From Phallus indusiatus (taxonomy: Eukaryota > Basidiomycota > Agaricomycetes > Phallales > Phallaceae), in the NCBI GenBank assembly GCA_027605045.1, contig JAQFWX010000058.1, positions 124,001 through 188,000 on the forward strand: a stretch of 64,000 bases of DNA. The letters run 5' to 3'. Shown one piece after another: positions 10,896 to 23,953 of the stretch. A program made the translations under genes and the position numbers. The notes under the pieces were generated by a model. It made no database searches. It saw nothing but the letters and a program-made list of their open reading frames with translations, and was not told the DNA's origin. The number at the start of each line of letters is the position of its first letter. Position 1 is the stretch's first letter.

Positions 10896-11177
10896 ATACC
10901 AAACTGGACAAAATGAGAATGATAATGAAATAGATATGAGAATGTGCTTACCATCTGTTATGACTTGCAATGTATTTATCTTTTATGGCCCAGAGCTTGA
11001 GAACGCGTTCAACATTGAAAAAGAAAATGGTATAAACTTTAATTGCCATATCGGGCAACTGTACATGTCATAGACGCCCATCCCTGACAATTGGGAGAAG
11101 TCGAGACAGGACACGATCTTCCGCAAGACAGCCATCACCTCCATTCCCAATCTAAAGGCATCCCACACAACGCAACA

Positions 11178-14100
11178 ATGCCTAGAGGCATTCCAAACGC
11201 GAAAAAGGATGAAGTGCCTTTGAAATTCACGCTATTCAACATCCCACCCCAGTAAGCGATTCAGGATTGCTTCCAGTGCTGCGAATACGGAGTTCAATTA
11301 TGGGTTTCTTTTTTTGCGTTGCACACCAGAATGAATCAGAAACAGGGTGGTTCTAATTATCTCAAAACAGAGGAGCAAACGTTGTGGGGTCGTAATAAAG
11401 CCGCGAGGATGAAAGAAAATGCAGCACCTGTCGAGGCAAGTAAACACGACAAGTCTTAAATAAACTGCTTCTTATTTTCCCTTTTGCAAATGCTTCAAAA
11501 AACAAAAACAACAATAAATCTAGGGTCGTCGTGGATCCAACGTTATTGTTATTCACCCCGGATCTAGATCTTTGCGTATTGGACGGGCTTCAGATGTATT
11601 TCCAATCGCGGTTCCTAACGTTATTGCGCGACGGCAAAAAGTCGCTGTGCCTGAACCCGCTCATGTCTCTGCCATGGCTCGACGAAAGCCCAAAACGAAG
11701 GAAACGAACACGGATTCTGAAGTCATGGATGTTGATACCCCTGAACACCAAGGAGAAGCACAAGAAACCTACGACCCCGTATGTATTCTTTCTATTTCGG
11801 ATAGATTTGTAAAAAAAACGATCTCCTAAAGATAGAATAGGTCGATTCCAAGATATCCCCTATTGCTACCGCGCTGAAAGACCGCATGCTCTTTTATAAA
11901 TTACATGCCGTTTCCAAAGCCATGGAGACATGTGTTTCTTATAATAAACAAGTCCAGCCCGAAGTTATACCAGATCACAACGATCCATACAGGGTAGCAT
12001 GGATAGATGGAACACCAGGTTCCGAGCTGTATTACGGGGAGAAGGTAAACCCGTGGTTCCATTACCACTGCTGAATTCAAGCCCTTGAATTTTTTTTTAT
12101 TTCTATTGCTATGTAGGCGCTTCGTATGGCTGAACCACATACCTTGGGCTATACCGTTCGCTGGCCTTTTCATGGCGGCAGTTTCAATTACAAAGATTAC
12201 CAGCAGATCGGTCCGCAAGGCCTCCTACGAGATATCGAATTAATGTGGACTCATGTATTAAGAGAAATGTTGAAAATCAAACCGGAAAACTTTAAAGTAA
12301 GGTGTTTCCATTCTTTTCTCTCTTTCCTTTCGTGCCTTTTTTTTCAATTTTGACCGGAGTAATAATCTGCCTCTTTATATTTATTATTTTTTTCAAAAGG
12401 ACTTTTCTGTCGTTCTCCTAGTTCCCGATTTATTCGAGCGCTCATATGTTCGGGAACTAGTTAATTTGCTCTTGGTTCAGATGGGATTCAAACAAGTGTG
12501 CGTACAACAAGTGAGTAGAGTTTGTGGCGATCCCAAACAAAAACTGTCCCACATATCAAATGACCCTTCCATCTTTCATGTCCCATCCGGGACATGTTCC
12601 TGATATTTCGAGAAGCCAGTCGGTTGGGTTGGTGCTAACGTGAAAGAATGCTATAGGAATCTCTCAGCGCCACATTTGGAGCAGGCATATCAAACGCATG
12701 CGTCGTCGACGTGGGAGCTTCCAAAACGAGCATCGCGATTGTGGACGAAGGTCTTGTTCTTCCTGAAACGAGGTATGTAAATGAATTGAGTCCTGTGTTC
12801 GATATTTTGCTAATAACGTTTTTTATTTTTCTGCCTGAACTATTACCCTCGGATCCTCCAATATAAAACACCACCTTCCCATTGTTTTGACTTCTAGAAT
12901 GTGCCTCAATGTCGGAGGTGATGATGTTACGGAGTATCTGTTCGCTTTATTACAGCATATCAGCTTCCCTTATCGCGAGGCTGATTTATCACGTGCTTGG
13001 GATTGGAAACTGCTTGAAGATTTGAAATGTAAAATCTGTACACTGAATGAGGTATGTCGTATCATATTTTCGATATATTCAAATAATCATTGACGCTGCT
13101 AATGTGGCACTTTTCGGTAGAGTGATGTGGCTCTCAATATGTATGATTTTGTAATTCGTCGACCTAGAAAGCCGACGCAGAAGTTTACATTCCGGGGGTA
13201 CAGTGAGATAATTCTGGCACCCATGGTAAGTTCTGTATACTCTGTTACCATTGCTTCCGGCCGTGGAGGTGGTGCTACCCATCCGTGCCTTAACTGACAC
13301 ATACGCATCTGTCAAACAAAAACAGTGCTTATTTGAGCCACGTGTGATAGAGTTTGACAGCAAATTAATTTACACGCGTTCGCTTTGGGATCGAGACGTA
13401 GGAGACGATATTGTCGAGCAAGCAAATGACCAAATCGTGAGCGACAATCTGTTAAACAAATAGTGCTTTACTAAATTCTTTCCTTTCCTTGTGATTTTTT
13501 TTGGCTTTTTTCAAAAGACCCAAGCCATGATTATTTCTACTAGCCACTTGATTCCGTCACCTGGCGTGCCACCCACACAGCCCCATGTGCCGATGATAAC
13601 CCCAACATTCTCCGTCGTAATGGGGTCCAGCCTAGACGGCGACCACGGTCGCCCAGTCTTTTCAGTCACACCTCAATCAACTCAAGCTAATTCAACCACC
13701 GAGCCGCCCTCCCAAGTCGGAATATTCTCCGGAAAACCGCAACCAAAATTCATCAGTCTTAATCCCAGTCATTTTGGCTCGTCGGGGAATACTGCTGCTG
13801 CTGATAATAATAACTCCGTCGCTGATTCCGCTGCCGTTCCAGATAATGTCACCCCCGAAGGAAATATTGCGCTCCCGTCATCAGCATCAGGAAATAACGA
13901 ACTTGCAAGCGAGGAACCGAATCCACCTGACCCGTCTGCGTCAGCGTCGAGTTGCGTGATTTTTTTCCCTCTTCTTTATCCATCCTCTCCCCTGTTGAGC
14001 TGAGATGATTACTCAACTCGACTCACCTCATTGATGGCATCGAATATTAAAATTTATTATTATCATATTCATACCCCTTTTTTAGATATAGGAGAAGTTC

Positions 14101-14967
14101 AAGATTTGGCTACCGTGCCAGCGGCCTACCCATCTGGGTCATATCCAGGGGGATATGGTATTGATATAGCGTTTGAAGCTGGCAAGTTACCTCTGGATGT
14201 CGCGATCTTTAACTCAGCAAGGGCGGCCGGAGGTGGTGGAACTGGAGGAGGTGATGACAAGATACGCAAATATTTGCAGGCTGTATTGGTAGTAGGTGGA
14301 ACGGCTCTGATCAGCGGAATGGCTCATGCATTGGAAAGTCGGTAAGTCAATGAAATCTGCATTCAAAATGTGGTGGTGTGTTGGTTGTCATTGGGTAATC
14401 CGGAAATCTCGGAGTTTACTTGCAACCGGATGTTTTGACAAATAATCATCAAATAGTGAGACCGGATGCTGATTATTTTATTTTGTTTACCGTTTCTGTT
14501 TGTTTTTTGGGGTGGGCCTTCTTTTCGTTGACAGTCTTCAAGCCATTGCAAGTCCTTTCGTACAGAACATGGAAAAGGTACAGATTATACCACCCCCTCG
14601 AGATGTGGATCCTAGGGTGCTCTGCTGGAAGGGTGGTGCAGTTCTGGGCAAAATGGACGCAGTGACGGATTTATGGGTTTCACGGGTTGAATGGGTAAGT
14701 TATCGGAGTCTGAAAGCATCAATTCCAATCCCATCCCATCTGTCCATCTATCTATTATCTATCGAGATCTCTTTCCTTCTCTTTTTCTGGTGTTCGTTTT
14801 CGAAGAGGAGGTTGTGCGCGCGCTGTCGGCATGCAACAACTCCCAAATTGTGTTATCACTTTGTTGTTTGTTTGGTGCTGCCGGTAGCTTTTTTTTTCTG
14901 ACGTGTTGTACCTTGGCAGGATGCCCTTGGAATGCGTGCGCTTAAAGAGCGATCATTTTTCTTGTGA
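11178..14967 (+). CDS. ARP8: Actin-related protein 8 (INO80 chromatin-remodelling subunit)
   Basis: Fourteen exons, starting at the ATG at 11178 and ending at TGA 14965-14967. The exon sum is 2313 nt (770 residues). Arp8 is a nuclear actin-fold subunit of INO80 that binds nucleosomes and helps load actin and Arp4. Visible hallmarks are Val-Ile-His-Pro-Gly-Ser-x-x-Leu-Arg-Ile-Gly-Arg-Ala-(S/T)-Asp at the first actin strand, Val-Ile-Ala-Arg-Arg, Val-Asp-Val-Gly-Ala-Ser-Lys-Thr-Ser in the second phosphate-loop region, Val-Val-Gly-Gly-Thr-Ala-Leu, Trp-Lys-Gly-Gly-Ala-Val-Leu-Gly, and the C-terminal Gly-Met-Arg-Ala-Leu-Lys-Glu-Arg. Exon 11 (13518-13950) adds about 140 Pro/Ser/Asn-rich residues, consistent with the family's variable insertions. 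The exon 11/12 junction is the least certain splice. Intron 2 (11436-11523) uses a GC donor, GAG|GCAAGT. Confidence 0.92.
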
Positions 14968-17900
14968 TACGCAGCGTACTTACCAGTTCTCGAACAATCT
15001 GCCGTTTATCCCGACCCTCGAGCAAATCATTCCCGCGTTTTCAATACATTCGCCATGCCTTCCTTTGCTTCCACTTCTTTTTGTGACGTATGTATTTTGT
15101 GTATGTACATGTATTCAAAAAGTTCGGCTCGCCTGCTCGAATGACACGACATAAAGCGGCATACGGCGTACGGGCCGTGGCCAGGGTATTTTGCCACCCT
15201 TGCAGTGCTTGTTGTTCATTCGTTCGTCCGGCGGCAAAAAATTTGCCTGACAGAAAAGAAAACCTGATCTTAGATTTTCCAAGTTGCCTATCTGGACCGA
15301 CCCTTTTCATAATACCCCTACCTTCTTTCACAAAGATTTGTCACACATTATCTGACCAGACGAAAAGAGAGAACGTCTCTTACGAACCCAGAAATGATCC
15401 CGCTGTACATTCTCGATCAAATGGCGAATGGCGAATCAATTGGCGAAGGTTTCTTCATACGTATGTATCAAAAGAATATCCTGGCGTCCTTCTTTCATTC
15501 ATTTGCAACTGTGTACATGCTGTGCTACATGTGTGTGCTGTTGAGTGCATAGTAATATTTAAAGTTCGTTCGTTCATTCTTTTCGAAGATCAAAGCTCCG
15601 TCCGTTCATACACGTATATACAACAAAGTTCATACATACATTCGTACCGTGTTGTGCTTCCTTTTTCAACTTTCTCAATTTCACATGACAGGAGTCCCTT
15701 TTGTGCCCTTTTCAGGTTTGACGTTCAGGACTGATGATGCGAAACCGCCTCCGTTTCCCCATCCTCCCCCCTCGTTACTATCTGCATACGTGTGTACGTA
15801 AAGACAGCGGAGGTATGGACAACTTGGACAACCATGCGGCTGATGTCCTGCTCTAATTTCGGCTCAAGACATGAATCAAGCAATCATCGCCCGATATGTC
15901 TAATATTTGTCTTGGAGGTAGGGGGATTACCATTGGATCCCTGATATTTGGAGAGCCCATTCAATGGGCTTGTAATGTATGGTCCATATAACAAGAGCCA
16001 ATTGAGTATTTCTAGAATAGCCTTTTGGCATTTGAGAAACAGATAATCTATCAGTGATCGAAATGGATGTTTAAAATGTAAAGGCGACAATTCTCTATTC
16101 TCTTCTTTGGAAAGAATCGAGGCTTCCTCTTCAAAAAGGCTTTCCTATGTACTCAAACTAGGAATTGCAATGCCCACGCGTGAATTATGTTTATCTCTGC
16201 AATTTGAGAAGCCACCGAGTGAAAGGTGAACCATGCAATAACAGGGCTCTCCTGGGCTCCTCCGCCCATGATGCCCAGATCGCCTTCCTATATACAGTTC
16301 AGCCCTTTTTCGACGAGATGATGCTCGGCCAAGATGATAACAATGATAATACATATTACCGAAATCGCGAGTTATTTGAGAGGATCTGCATTATGAGGAG
16401 CTTTCAAGCAGCTTTGTCAGTGTTAATTAATACGCAATTTGGAAATTGCTAAGGGTCGGGGACATGATGTACTGTGACGACGACGACGAAACGCGCTGGC
16501 GATCAACTGATCCATGATTAAGCGATCCATATAGCGGTTTCACATTTCGGAGATTATTGATTTAAGTCTCGGCGCGGCCTGTTCGGAGGAAGCAGAAGAG
16601 CATTCGGTGACCCCGCGCGCGCTCTGCAGAGTTATGAGTTATTATGATTTCATTATTCAGGGTCGATCGAAAAAAAAAAAATATAGTAATTCGGGACGGC
16701 TGTCAAGATACAAATTACATTAAACTTGGGGTTCAAAACTTCACAGCCACTGAGGGCTCCGAGATTGATGCTACTAACCTTTACATTAACGGAGAACCTG
16801 ACGCGCGAAAGATTGAAAGATTCTAGGAACCCATTTAGAATTCAAATCATTTGCCTTGCCTGCGTTTCGACGTGCGCCGCCTGCTTTTAAAGGAGTAATG
16901 GAGATATGGATATGTATGTCCATAATGGCGGAAGTTCTGTGCCAACTGAGTGAGTGGCATTTATCAACATCATTCCATGTTTCTCGGAAATAGCTTTCCA
17001 GAACTGAGAGAACACAATCATATGTATTGTAATAAAAAAAATTTGTCGATTAAACAGCTTTGCAGTAGGTTCGACTAAAAATAGACAATGAGATTGAATC
17101 GACCAAATGTAGGAACATCGTGACATGAGACGTGACATGCGTGACACATTTGGAACTCCGAATATAAGTGGTCTCTCGTTTGTTACTGGTTCTACCCCGC
17201 ACATCACGGACTTACCATCTTCAAGATGTTTTCGGCATGTCGAGAAATGATTTCTGTAGCGAACAGGCAGATTCCGACAGCCTATTAACGTATTCGTATC
17301 ATCATCTGTTCAGCGCGGGTGGTTTGGCATTCTCTCCAGTGCTGTTTTATTATCGAAGAACGACCTGACATGATCTTTTTGATGGCGGTTTCCCGCACAA
17401 CCCACAGACCACTCGTCAAATCGAATGATGAGAGCGTCGATGAAATCGACTGTCGGGGTTGCTTGTTGGAATCGAATATACAGTTTGAATGCTAAACGAG
17501 AAGATGATATCAATATAATGTTGCAGTAGTTCAATTTTTTTCTCTTCCTCCCTTTTTACGTTATTCCGAATCGTTCGCTGACATTAAAAATGAATTACAA
17601 TATAGGATTTCGGAATTCGTGTAAGTGAAATTGATATTATGAATACGCATGCAATGCAATAAACAAGTTGTTGTCCTTCCTGTCAAACTTATGACAAATT
17701 GATCGGATTTGGGAGCTTTTCAGATCGTATTTTATCTCGATGCTCACCGGGTATTGTATAGCAAGTTATCATGGCAATATATTACAAATGATGCACAAGA
17801 GCGAAACCCAAGGCTGGTATGTATTCGCATCCAGGAAGATGTTTTATTTTCGAAATTTGAAGAATAACCAACAACGCGAGGCTTCCTACGTTCGTGTACG

Positions 17901-18784
17901 ACAGATGTATCTATCATCGACAGGTTGACGACGACTACGAAATTTTGGGATCATGGAAGCGTTTACTTGTGCAAAAAAGAAAAAACATGAAATCGTTTTA
18001 GGTTAATAAATCTTCCCAAGTATGGATGTCACGCGGGCGTATCGTTGTTGTTGCTGTGGGGCCTTCACCGGTACCTGTCTGTCTCGGTTTAATCCGTCGA
18101 ATCAAAACTCTTTCCGGCCCGGATACTGTTGCTCAAGAGCTCTCCCCCGGTGAAGGTATATAGATATCTTATCACTTTTGCGTCCGTCTCTTTTCAACAA
18201 TTTCTTCCAAGGTCAAATGTGTTTTCCAAATTTTGTTACATGAAATGTCCAAAACCGGTGACTGGCGTAGAATGGTAATTTTTGTTACCTATGTCTGGGA
18301 TTACGTAATCTGAGCTTAAAAGTATTTAGGAATTAAAAAAATTTATATTAGAAAAATATTTTTACGAGTTTTTTTTTGTTTTAGAAAATCCCCGGCAGAC
18401 TGGCGCCGATCGTTTGGAATTCCCGCTCTTGACGGATAATCGCTGAATTGTTTGCGATTGGCTGTTTGGTTGGCTCTGCAGAAGGAGATCCTCCAAAATG
18501 TTTCCTCTGCTCCTTTTATATTCAGGTTCTTCGACACTCATTCCTTCGTCATTACACTTACTACCTGTCCGTGCGTCCCACCTTCTGCCAGTTTACCTCT
18601 CCTCGACCCGGGCCAACCTTAAAATACCCCGACTGCCTTAAACAGCGACCTGGAACAAGACCGCCCCGTCGACGCGAACACACATTCTAATCTCAATTCT
18701 GCGACAGGGAGTGCCAGTAGAACAGAACGCGTTCAACATCCTCCTCAGCCGCCATCTGCTCTTCCCCTTGCTCCAGCAGCACAT
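14968..18784. other. Long intergenic region (3.8 kb) between ARP8 and the Con7-like gene
   Basis: A 214-codon frame at 15090-15734 has no family similarity and low-complexity composition, and is not supported. From about 18620 the frame of the Con7-like gene is open up to its annotated ATG, so 5' exons or a longer N-terminus are possible in the last 200 bases. A poly-A run lies at about 16670-16680. No RNA gene or repeat was recognised. Long upstream regions are common for developmental regulators. Confidence 0.4.
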
Positions 18785-20374
18785 ATGTCGTCACATGATT
18801 TTGGTCTATTACTGAGTGCTCCTGCAATTCACGACCATACAGCGTTCATGCATGGATATCATCAGTCGAGCTACCATCACGACCGATTCCCGCCCGGACC
18901 TGGTTTCGACCGCTTCTTACACAACGATTCCGCACCCCGCGAGCTTTATAGTCTCGAGAGGCGATCTTCGGAACCTCTGCCGACCTTGCGCTCTACTTAT
19001 GGCCTGCAGCAGCAGCGGCCGGCCGCGGTATCGAGCATCTCATCCCATTTTGATTATTCGCACACCGCGCCGTTATCTCAGTCTGCTGGTTTAAGGAGAG
19101 ATACTACGGCTGCGGTTGACTCCGTTACAAGCTTACGTCCCATTACTGAATTCGACCCGCGGCCACCTCACGGGGGGTGGACACCGAAAGAGGAAGTAGA
19201 CGAGGAGGTGCATTCCAGAGAGTTGTTGAACAATAGTGGAATGGGCGAAGCTCGTTCTCCTGGTGATTTGGGATATGTGAGTACAAATTTAGCAAAGTCG
19301 ATGAAATTCTTAAAAGCTTATCATGACATTTTAATTTTGTTCTTAGGGGATTCCGCGAGACGAGTCTCTTTCGCCTGGAAATTCAGCTTCAGGGCAACCG
19401 TCATCTCCCAATAGCTCTTCTAAAACGTACTCGTTCGTATCACTTCCCGGAAACGCGATAAGAAAACGTCCTAGAAGGCGGTACGATGAGATTGAACGCT
19501 TGTACGCTTGTTCGTGGCCCGAGTGCACCAAGGCGTACGGCACATTGAATCATCTGAACGCTCATGTTAGTATGCAAAGGCACGGTTCTAAACGAAGTCC
19601 AGCTGGTACGTTTTTTTTGGCGACGATAGTCTTTGAATTTTATTCAAATAATTTTTTGTTTTTGATACAGAATTTAAAGAGTTACGGAAGCAGTGGAGGC
19701 AGCAAAAGAAACAGGAATCGCTCGCAGGTCCAATTCGAGGTGTGGACATGGACCCGTATTTGCGACGGCGACGCGCGACAGAACCGAACTTGGCGATGAA
19801 CCGAACCATGCTTCCAGTAGGTTCGAATCAATCCCAAGTTAGTATGCCACATCGGCTGCTCTTAGGCGACCTCCCCTACTCGCGAACAATTGAAGAAGAA
19901 AATGTCGCACTTGGTGTCTCCCCAACATCTACTGCCTCCGATAATGTTTCCTTCTGGCAAGACCCATCAGGTTCTTCGCCTGTTATTGACCAGCACCAGC
20001 AGAGAACTGGCATGGTGTATTCTATGGGAATGCCTCATTCTGACTCGTCAGCTCCGTCACATCTACCGCAAGATCTAGTGTCGGTATCACCGCCTATGAA
20101 TCGACTTCCACCTGATAGTACTTTGCTAACGCCTTTACCCGGCTATCGCCCTCCATCCCCCCATAATTTAATGACATTATCGCCGAATATGAATCGTCTT
20201 CCTCCGGACAGTACTTTACTGACACCTTTACCCGGCTATCGTCCACCATCTCCTCATCTTCGTATGAGTCCCAACCACGGTGTAATGCAATCGATGACTC
20301 AAACGAATATGGCTTCGTTGTCGCCGTCTCAGCAACCTCACGGAAGCTTTGACGAATACCAAGGCACACGTTAG
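18785..20374 (+). CDS. Con7-like C2H2 zinc-finger transcription factor
   Basis: Three exons: 18785-19276, 19347-19605 and 19671-20374. This gives at least 484 residues with consistent phases. The zinc finger in exon 2 reads Cys-x4-Cys-x12-His-x5-His, embedded in Tyr-Gly-Thr-Leu-Asn-His-Leu-Asn-Ala-His-Val and followed by Phe-Lys-Glu-(L/I)-Arg-Lys-x-Trp. This is the signature of the Con7 family of ascomycetes, which controls morphogenesis and conidiation, and its basidiomycete relatives. A basic Arg-Lys-Arg-Pro-Arg-Arg-Arg stretch just before the finger probably serves as nuclear signal. The N-terminal and C-terminal parts are Ser/Pro/His-rich and look disordered. A 23-residue Pro-rich unit is repeated near the C-terminus. 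The frame is open upstream to about 18623, so the true start could be earlier by splicing. Confidence 0.82.
20096..20257 (+). repeat. Two-copy Pro-rich repeat in the Con7-like C-terminus
   Basis: Units at 20096-20164 and 20189-20257 each encode 23 residues beginning Met-Asn-Arg-Leu-Pro-Pro-Asp-Ser-Thr and ending Arg-Pro-Pro-Ser-Pro-His. The proteins are identical while the DNA differs at many third positions, so the amino-acid sequence appears to be kept by selection after an old duplication. Confidence 0.85.
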
Positions 20375-23300
20375 AGTCGAGTATCGAGATGACCTTCCCT
20401 GTTCTTTTTTTCTCGCTTTCCCCCCGCCCTCTGTACTTATTGTGTTTTATTATTCAATTATCGTGCTCTATTATTTCCCTCCCCCCTTTTATCTCGGGGT
20501 AATTAATTTCCGTTTTTTTTATTATTTCACTCTTCTATCTCTCTCGTCTCAGGAATCTAATTTTTTCTCCTTCAGTGGACATCGTTTTCAACTGTGAAAT
20601 ATTGATTGATTCTTTACATAGGAATTTCGACATCTTCATTGTATTATTTTTTTTGTTGTTTTGAAGCTGATACCACCGATTCTTGGTCAACTTTGCAGAC
20701 CACTCTTGTATACTATATTAACTTTGTGCTCTTTTTGGTAAAACAGTGAAGTATAGGCTATAATGTAAATGCGATTGAAATCACATCTTCAGATTCTATA
20801 ATGTGCGTGTTTGCGTGAGCTTCGTAAAAAAAGTGACGGATCTTGGCAAATGATAACGTGCGGTAATCAAGGACAAGTGGCTGGGCTGGCGAATGGCTAG
20901 ACTTTCATTTCCGTCCGAGCTAAACAAATATATATTTCTTCCTCACTCAGCCGCAGGACCATAAAGATATTGCATGTCATACTATGTATGAGCCACATGT
21001 CACTATCTATATGCTGGAAGCAATCTACAAAAATGTCCTGTGGATGATCAGTAATGCCGAAGAACAACGAGTAAGCTGAGCAAGTTCTCCTGGAGAGTTG
21101 ATCTGAGGGAAGCTCCTAGGGTACGTTTCTCTCGGCCTCCGGCCAATAAAGATCCACGAAAGGTAAATCCGAACCCCTTCCATGGCTAGCGCATATACAC
21201 AGCATAAAGTTAATCACGAAAATGCCACAGTCTCATAAGTCCACTCAGACGAAGAAATTCACGTGACTTTCGTGTTATCTAAATAAAGAATGTAGCCCCA
21301 CGTGAAGGAGGATAATTAGAAGCCTTTCAAGTTGCGATGTTCGCGGGTATATAATCTGTTTTTGGAGCTCATCACAAGGAGGGTAGAAAAATAAATACAT
21401 TATGACAGTGCAAATCAAAGCTGAAAATACATACACAGATCCACACACAAAAACGCAGGTCACAAATAAAAATAAACCTGCTACCTGAGTATGCAATACG
21501 TAAGTTGACATGTCTGATGTGTATTGATATGTATTGGAAATCTATTTCTCAAATTTGCAATATGGCGATTGGGGTCATAGAGCCGTCGAAGTCACGGGTG
21601 TAGGCTTGCTAGGTAGCCGGTGAACTGATTGAATGATGGCACCAAATAAATGGGAGTCTCACCTTGTCACATGTTTGCACGTGTGGTGGTGAAGGGCGAA
21701 AAAGCCTATAGAAAAGAGCAAGGGCGCATATTAATATTTGCGTGATCCCGGGCCAGTTGATCTTCGAATGTGGCATCGACTCCCATCTCGAGTCGGAAGC
21801 ATATGCATGCATCTTCACCATAGGATCGCCTTTTGAAACGCCGATTCGGTCGCATTTCTCTTCTTTTATTTTTTTTTCTTCGTATAAGGAGCAGCATTGA
21901 TATCGAGATCATGTTAACGTGAAACGAAGAGGAATCCGATAGAAGGCAGTGTGGCTACTAAAACATATGATCATATGATTGGAGGAACCTTGAACAAGTG
22001 CAATCACAGAACGATATCACACAGATGTGTAAAACAGCCGAGAAAAGCCATTCCCCTGATCATGTTACTTGCCATTGTTAACGTTGTATAAATATAGGTG
22101 GCAATTGGAAGTCATGCGCAGAGGCTGGTACCCGTTTCTAACCTCTGTGTTCCCGCTAGAAACGGGTGGAAAGATGAAATAGAGTTGACTCGCCAAGAGT
22201 TTAATAATTGCGAAATCATCAGTTACGAAAGACTTGGTTTCTGAGGAGATCATCTGTCGCCTATACGACGTTTGACACCGTCCTCCCAGGAACGAGTGCT
22301 TGTCAAGCTGTCGTCCATTATACTTACATTTGACATTTTAATTGTATCGCGTCAAGTGCTCATTTCCGGGAGTCGTATCATCTCTGTAAGAGTCCGAGCA
22401 ATTAGAGCAAGACAACGTAATAAGCAATTCAAATATAGTGATCAACACTCACCTGTTTATACTATGGTACACCCAACCAGATTAGACTGAGGGACGGCTA
22501 TAATTAGGGTTTACTTTTTCCCGTTATCGACATACATATGGTTTCCGAAAGAATGAAAAAAAATTGTACTAAGAAAGAGAGATATGTATATTGCTCGGGT
22601 GATGCGAATCCAGCTCAATTTCGTCATATGTTTGTCAACTTTATTGTTGTCAAGGTTTTGTGAGGAACGATCATCAGAAGCAGCAAGAAGGACCGTGCCG
22701 GTTGGTCGAAGATGTTACGTGAAGCGAAAAGACGCAGAATTCATCGCGCATCTTGTGAGTAGTTGGTATAGTTTTTCAGGCGACTGATCAGATCCCACCA
22801 CTTATATTCCTTGGAATTAAGTGTAACGCAGGAGCTCGGATTGACCAGTGAGTCGCCGTGTCGTGAAACCCACCGGCACTGGGCAGGCTCGATGAGATCA
22901 ATTTCTTATACTGGAACAAACGATGTCAATACTTACATACATACGTGTAGGCACGCATTGTTGCATCGTTGACGCCACCGACTTTCAATTTATGTATGTA
23001 GCCGGTAGTCAACATAGATGCAGGCGGGCGGGGTATGCCTCTTGAGGAAGATATTTGAGAATGCACCGGACTTGACACTTGCCACCAGATGTATGTACAC
23101 AGATTGATATCTATCGTCGACAGGTGCCTCTGAGAAGGTTTTAGGGTCCTTAGCTTCTTGGGGATCCAGTCCGGTTAAGAGAAATCCGGGGAGATTTCGA
23201 AGACTCCAAAATTTGTGTTTGTTAGAAATGTGCCCATATATGGGATAAAATAAGAGAACGGCAGTACGAGGCCGTAAGGTGTAATATAAGTAAATTGGGC

Positions 23301-23953
23301 CAAGGCAAGACGGTATCAATCTACACGATGTGTAAATAAAACGGAACCGAGATGCTGATCTGTTATTTGGTCATTGTAGCCTTATATCATACAAAAGAAG
23401 ACATCCTGAATATCTCAAGGAAAACAAATCTTTTTAGCACTTATTTATTTACTGAACGATGCCAAGGACTAACCGAAAAGTATACAAGCTCATTCAAAAT
23501 TCGGTTTCCTTTGCTTCTTTTCCGACCCTGAACTCATTAATAAAATACACATGTATACAAGTAGATATTCGTCAGCTATTTATTCCTCTTATACAAGCAT
23601 ATTTCTTACGTAGCCATATCATCCACGACATCGACGAATGATTAAACCTTCAGGGTCAAGCGTGAGTCCCGAGTCCCGACAGCCCTGCGGTCAAAGTTTC
23701 TACTCCCTTTGATAAAAATTTCCATTGAAATATATCCACGCCACAGATTAATGAATGTGTTGGTTTACAAAGGAGATCTGACGTGGAAAGAGACAGAACT
23801 CGCAAGATGGTAAAATAATGCACATCTCAAAATGATTACGAAGTAATCAAAGAAGTTATTCAACAAAAAGCGTGACGCATGACGGTAGATGTCACATATA
23901 CGTATGACTGACGTAATGCGGCGCGGCTGCGATCCTTATCGCTTCGACACATT
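20375..23953. other. Intergenic region (3.6 kb), no supported gene
   Basis: The first 200 bases after the Con7-like stop are T/C-rich and probably 3' UTR. Beyond that, only short, unsupported frames occur on both strands. CATACATACGTG-like runs occur near 22940. I found no RNA gene or mobile-element boundary. Confidence 0.4.

Noticed and set aside
15090..15734. 214-codon open frame downstream of ARP8
   Set aside because: No family similarity, odd composition (short hydrophobic, Cys, Tyr and His patches), no promoter or splice context; best explained by chance.
8620..23000. Recurrent CATACATACGTA / TATGTATGTA runs in several intergenic regions
   Set aside because: Short, irregular and spread out; they look like simple-sequence drift, and no consistent position relative to genes could be seen.
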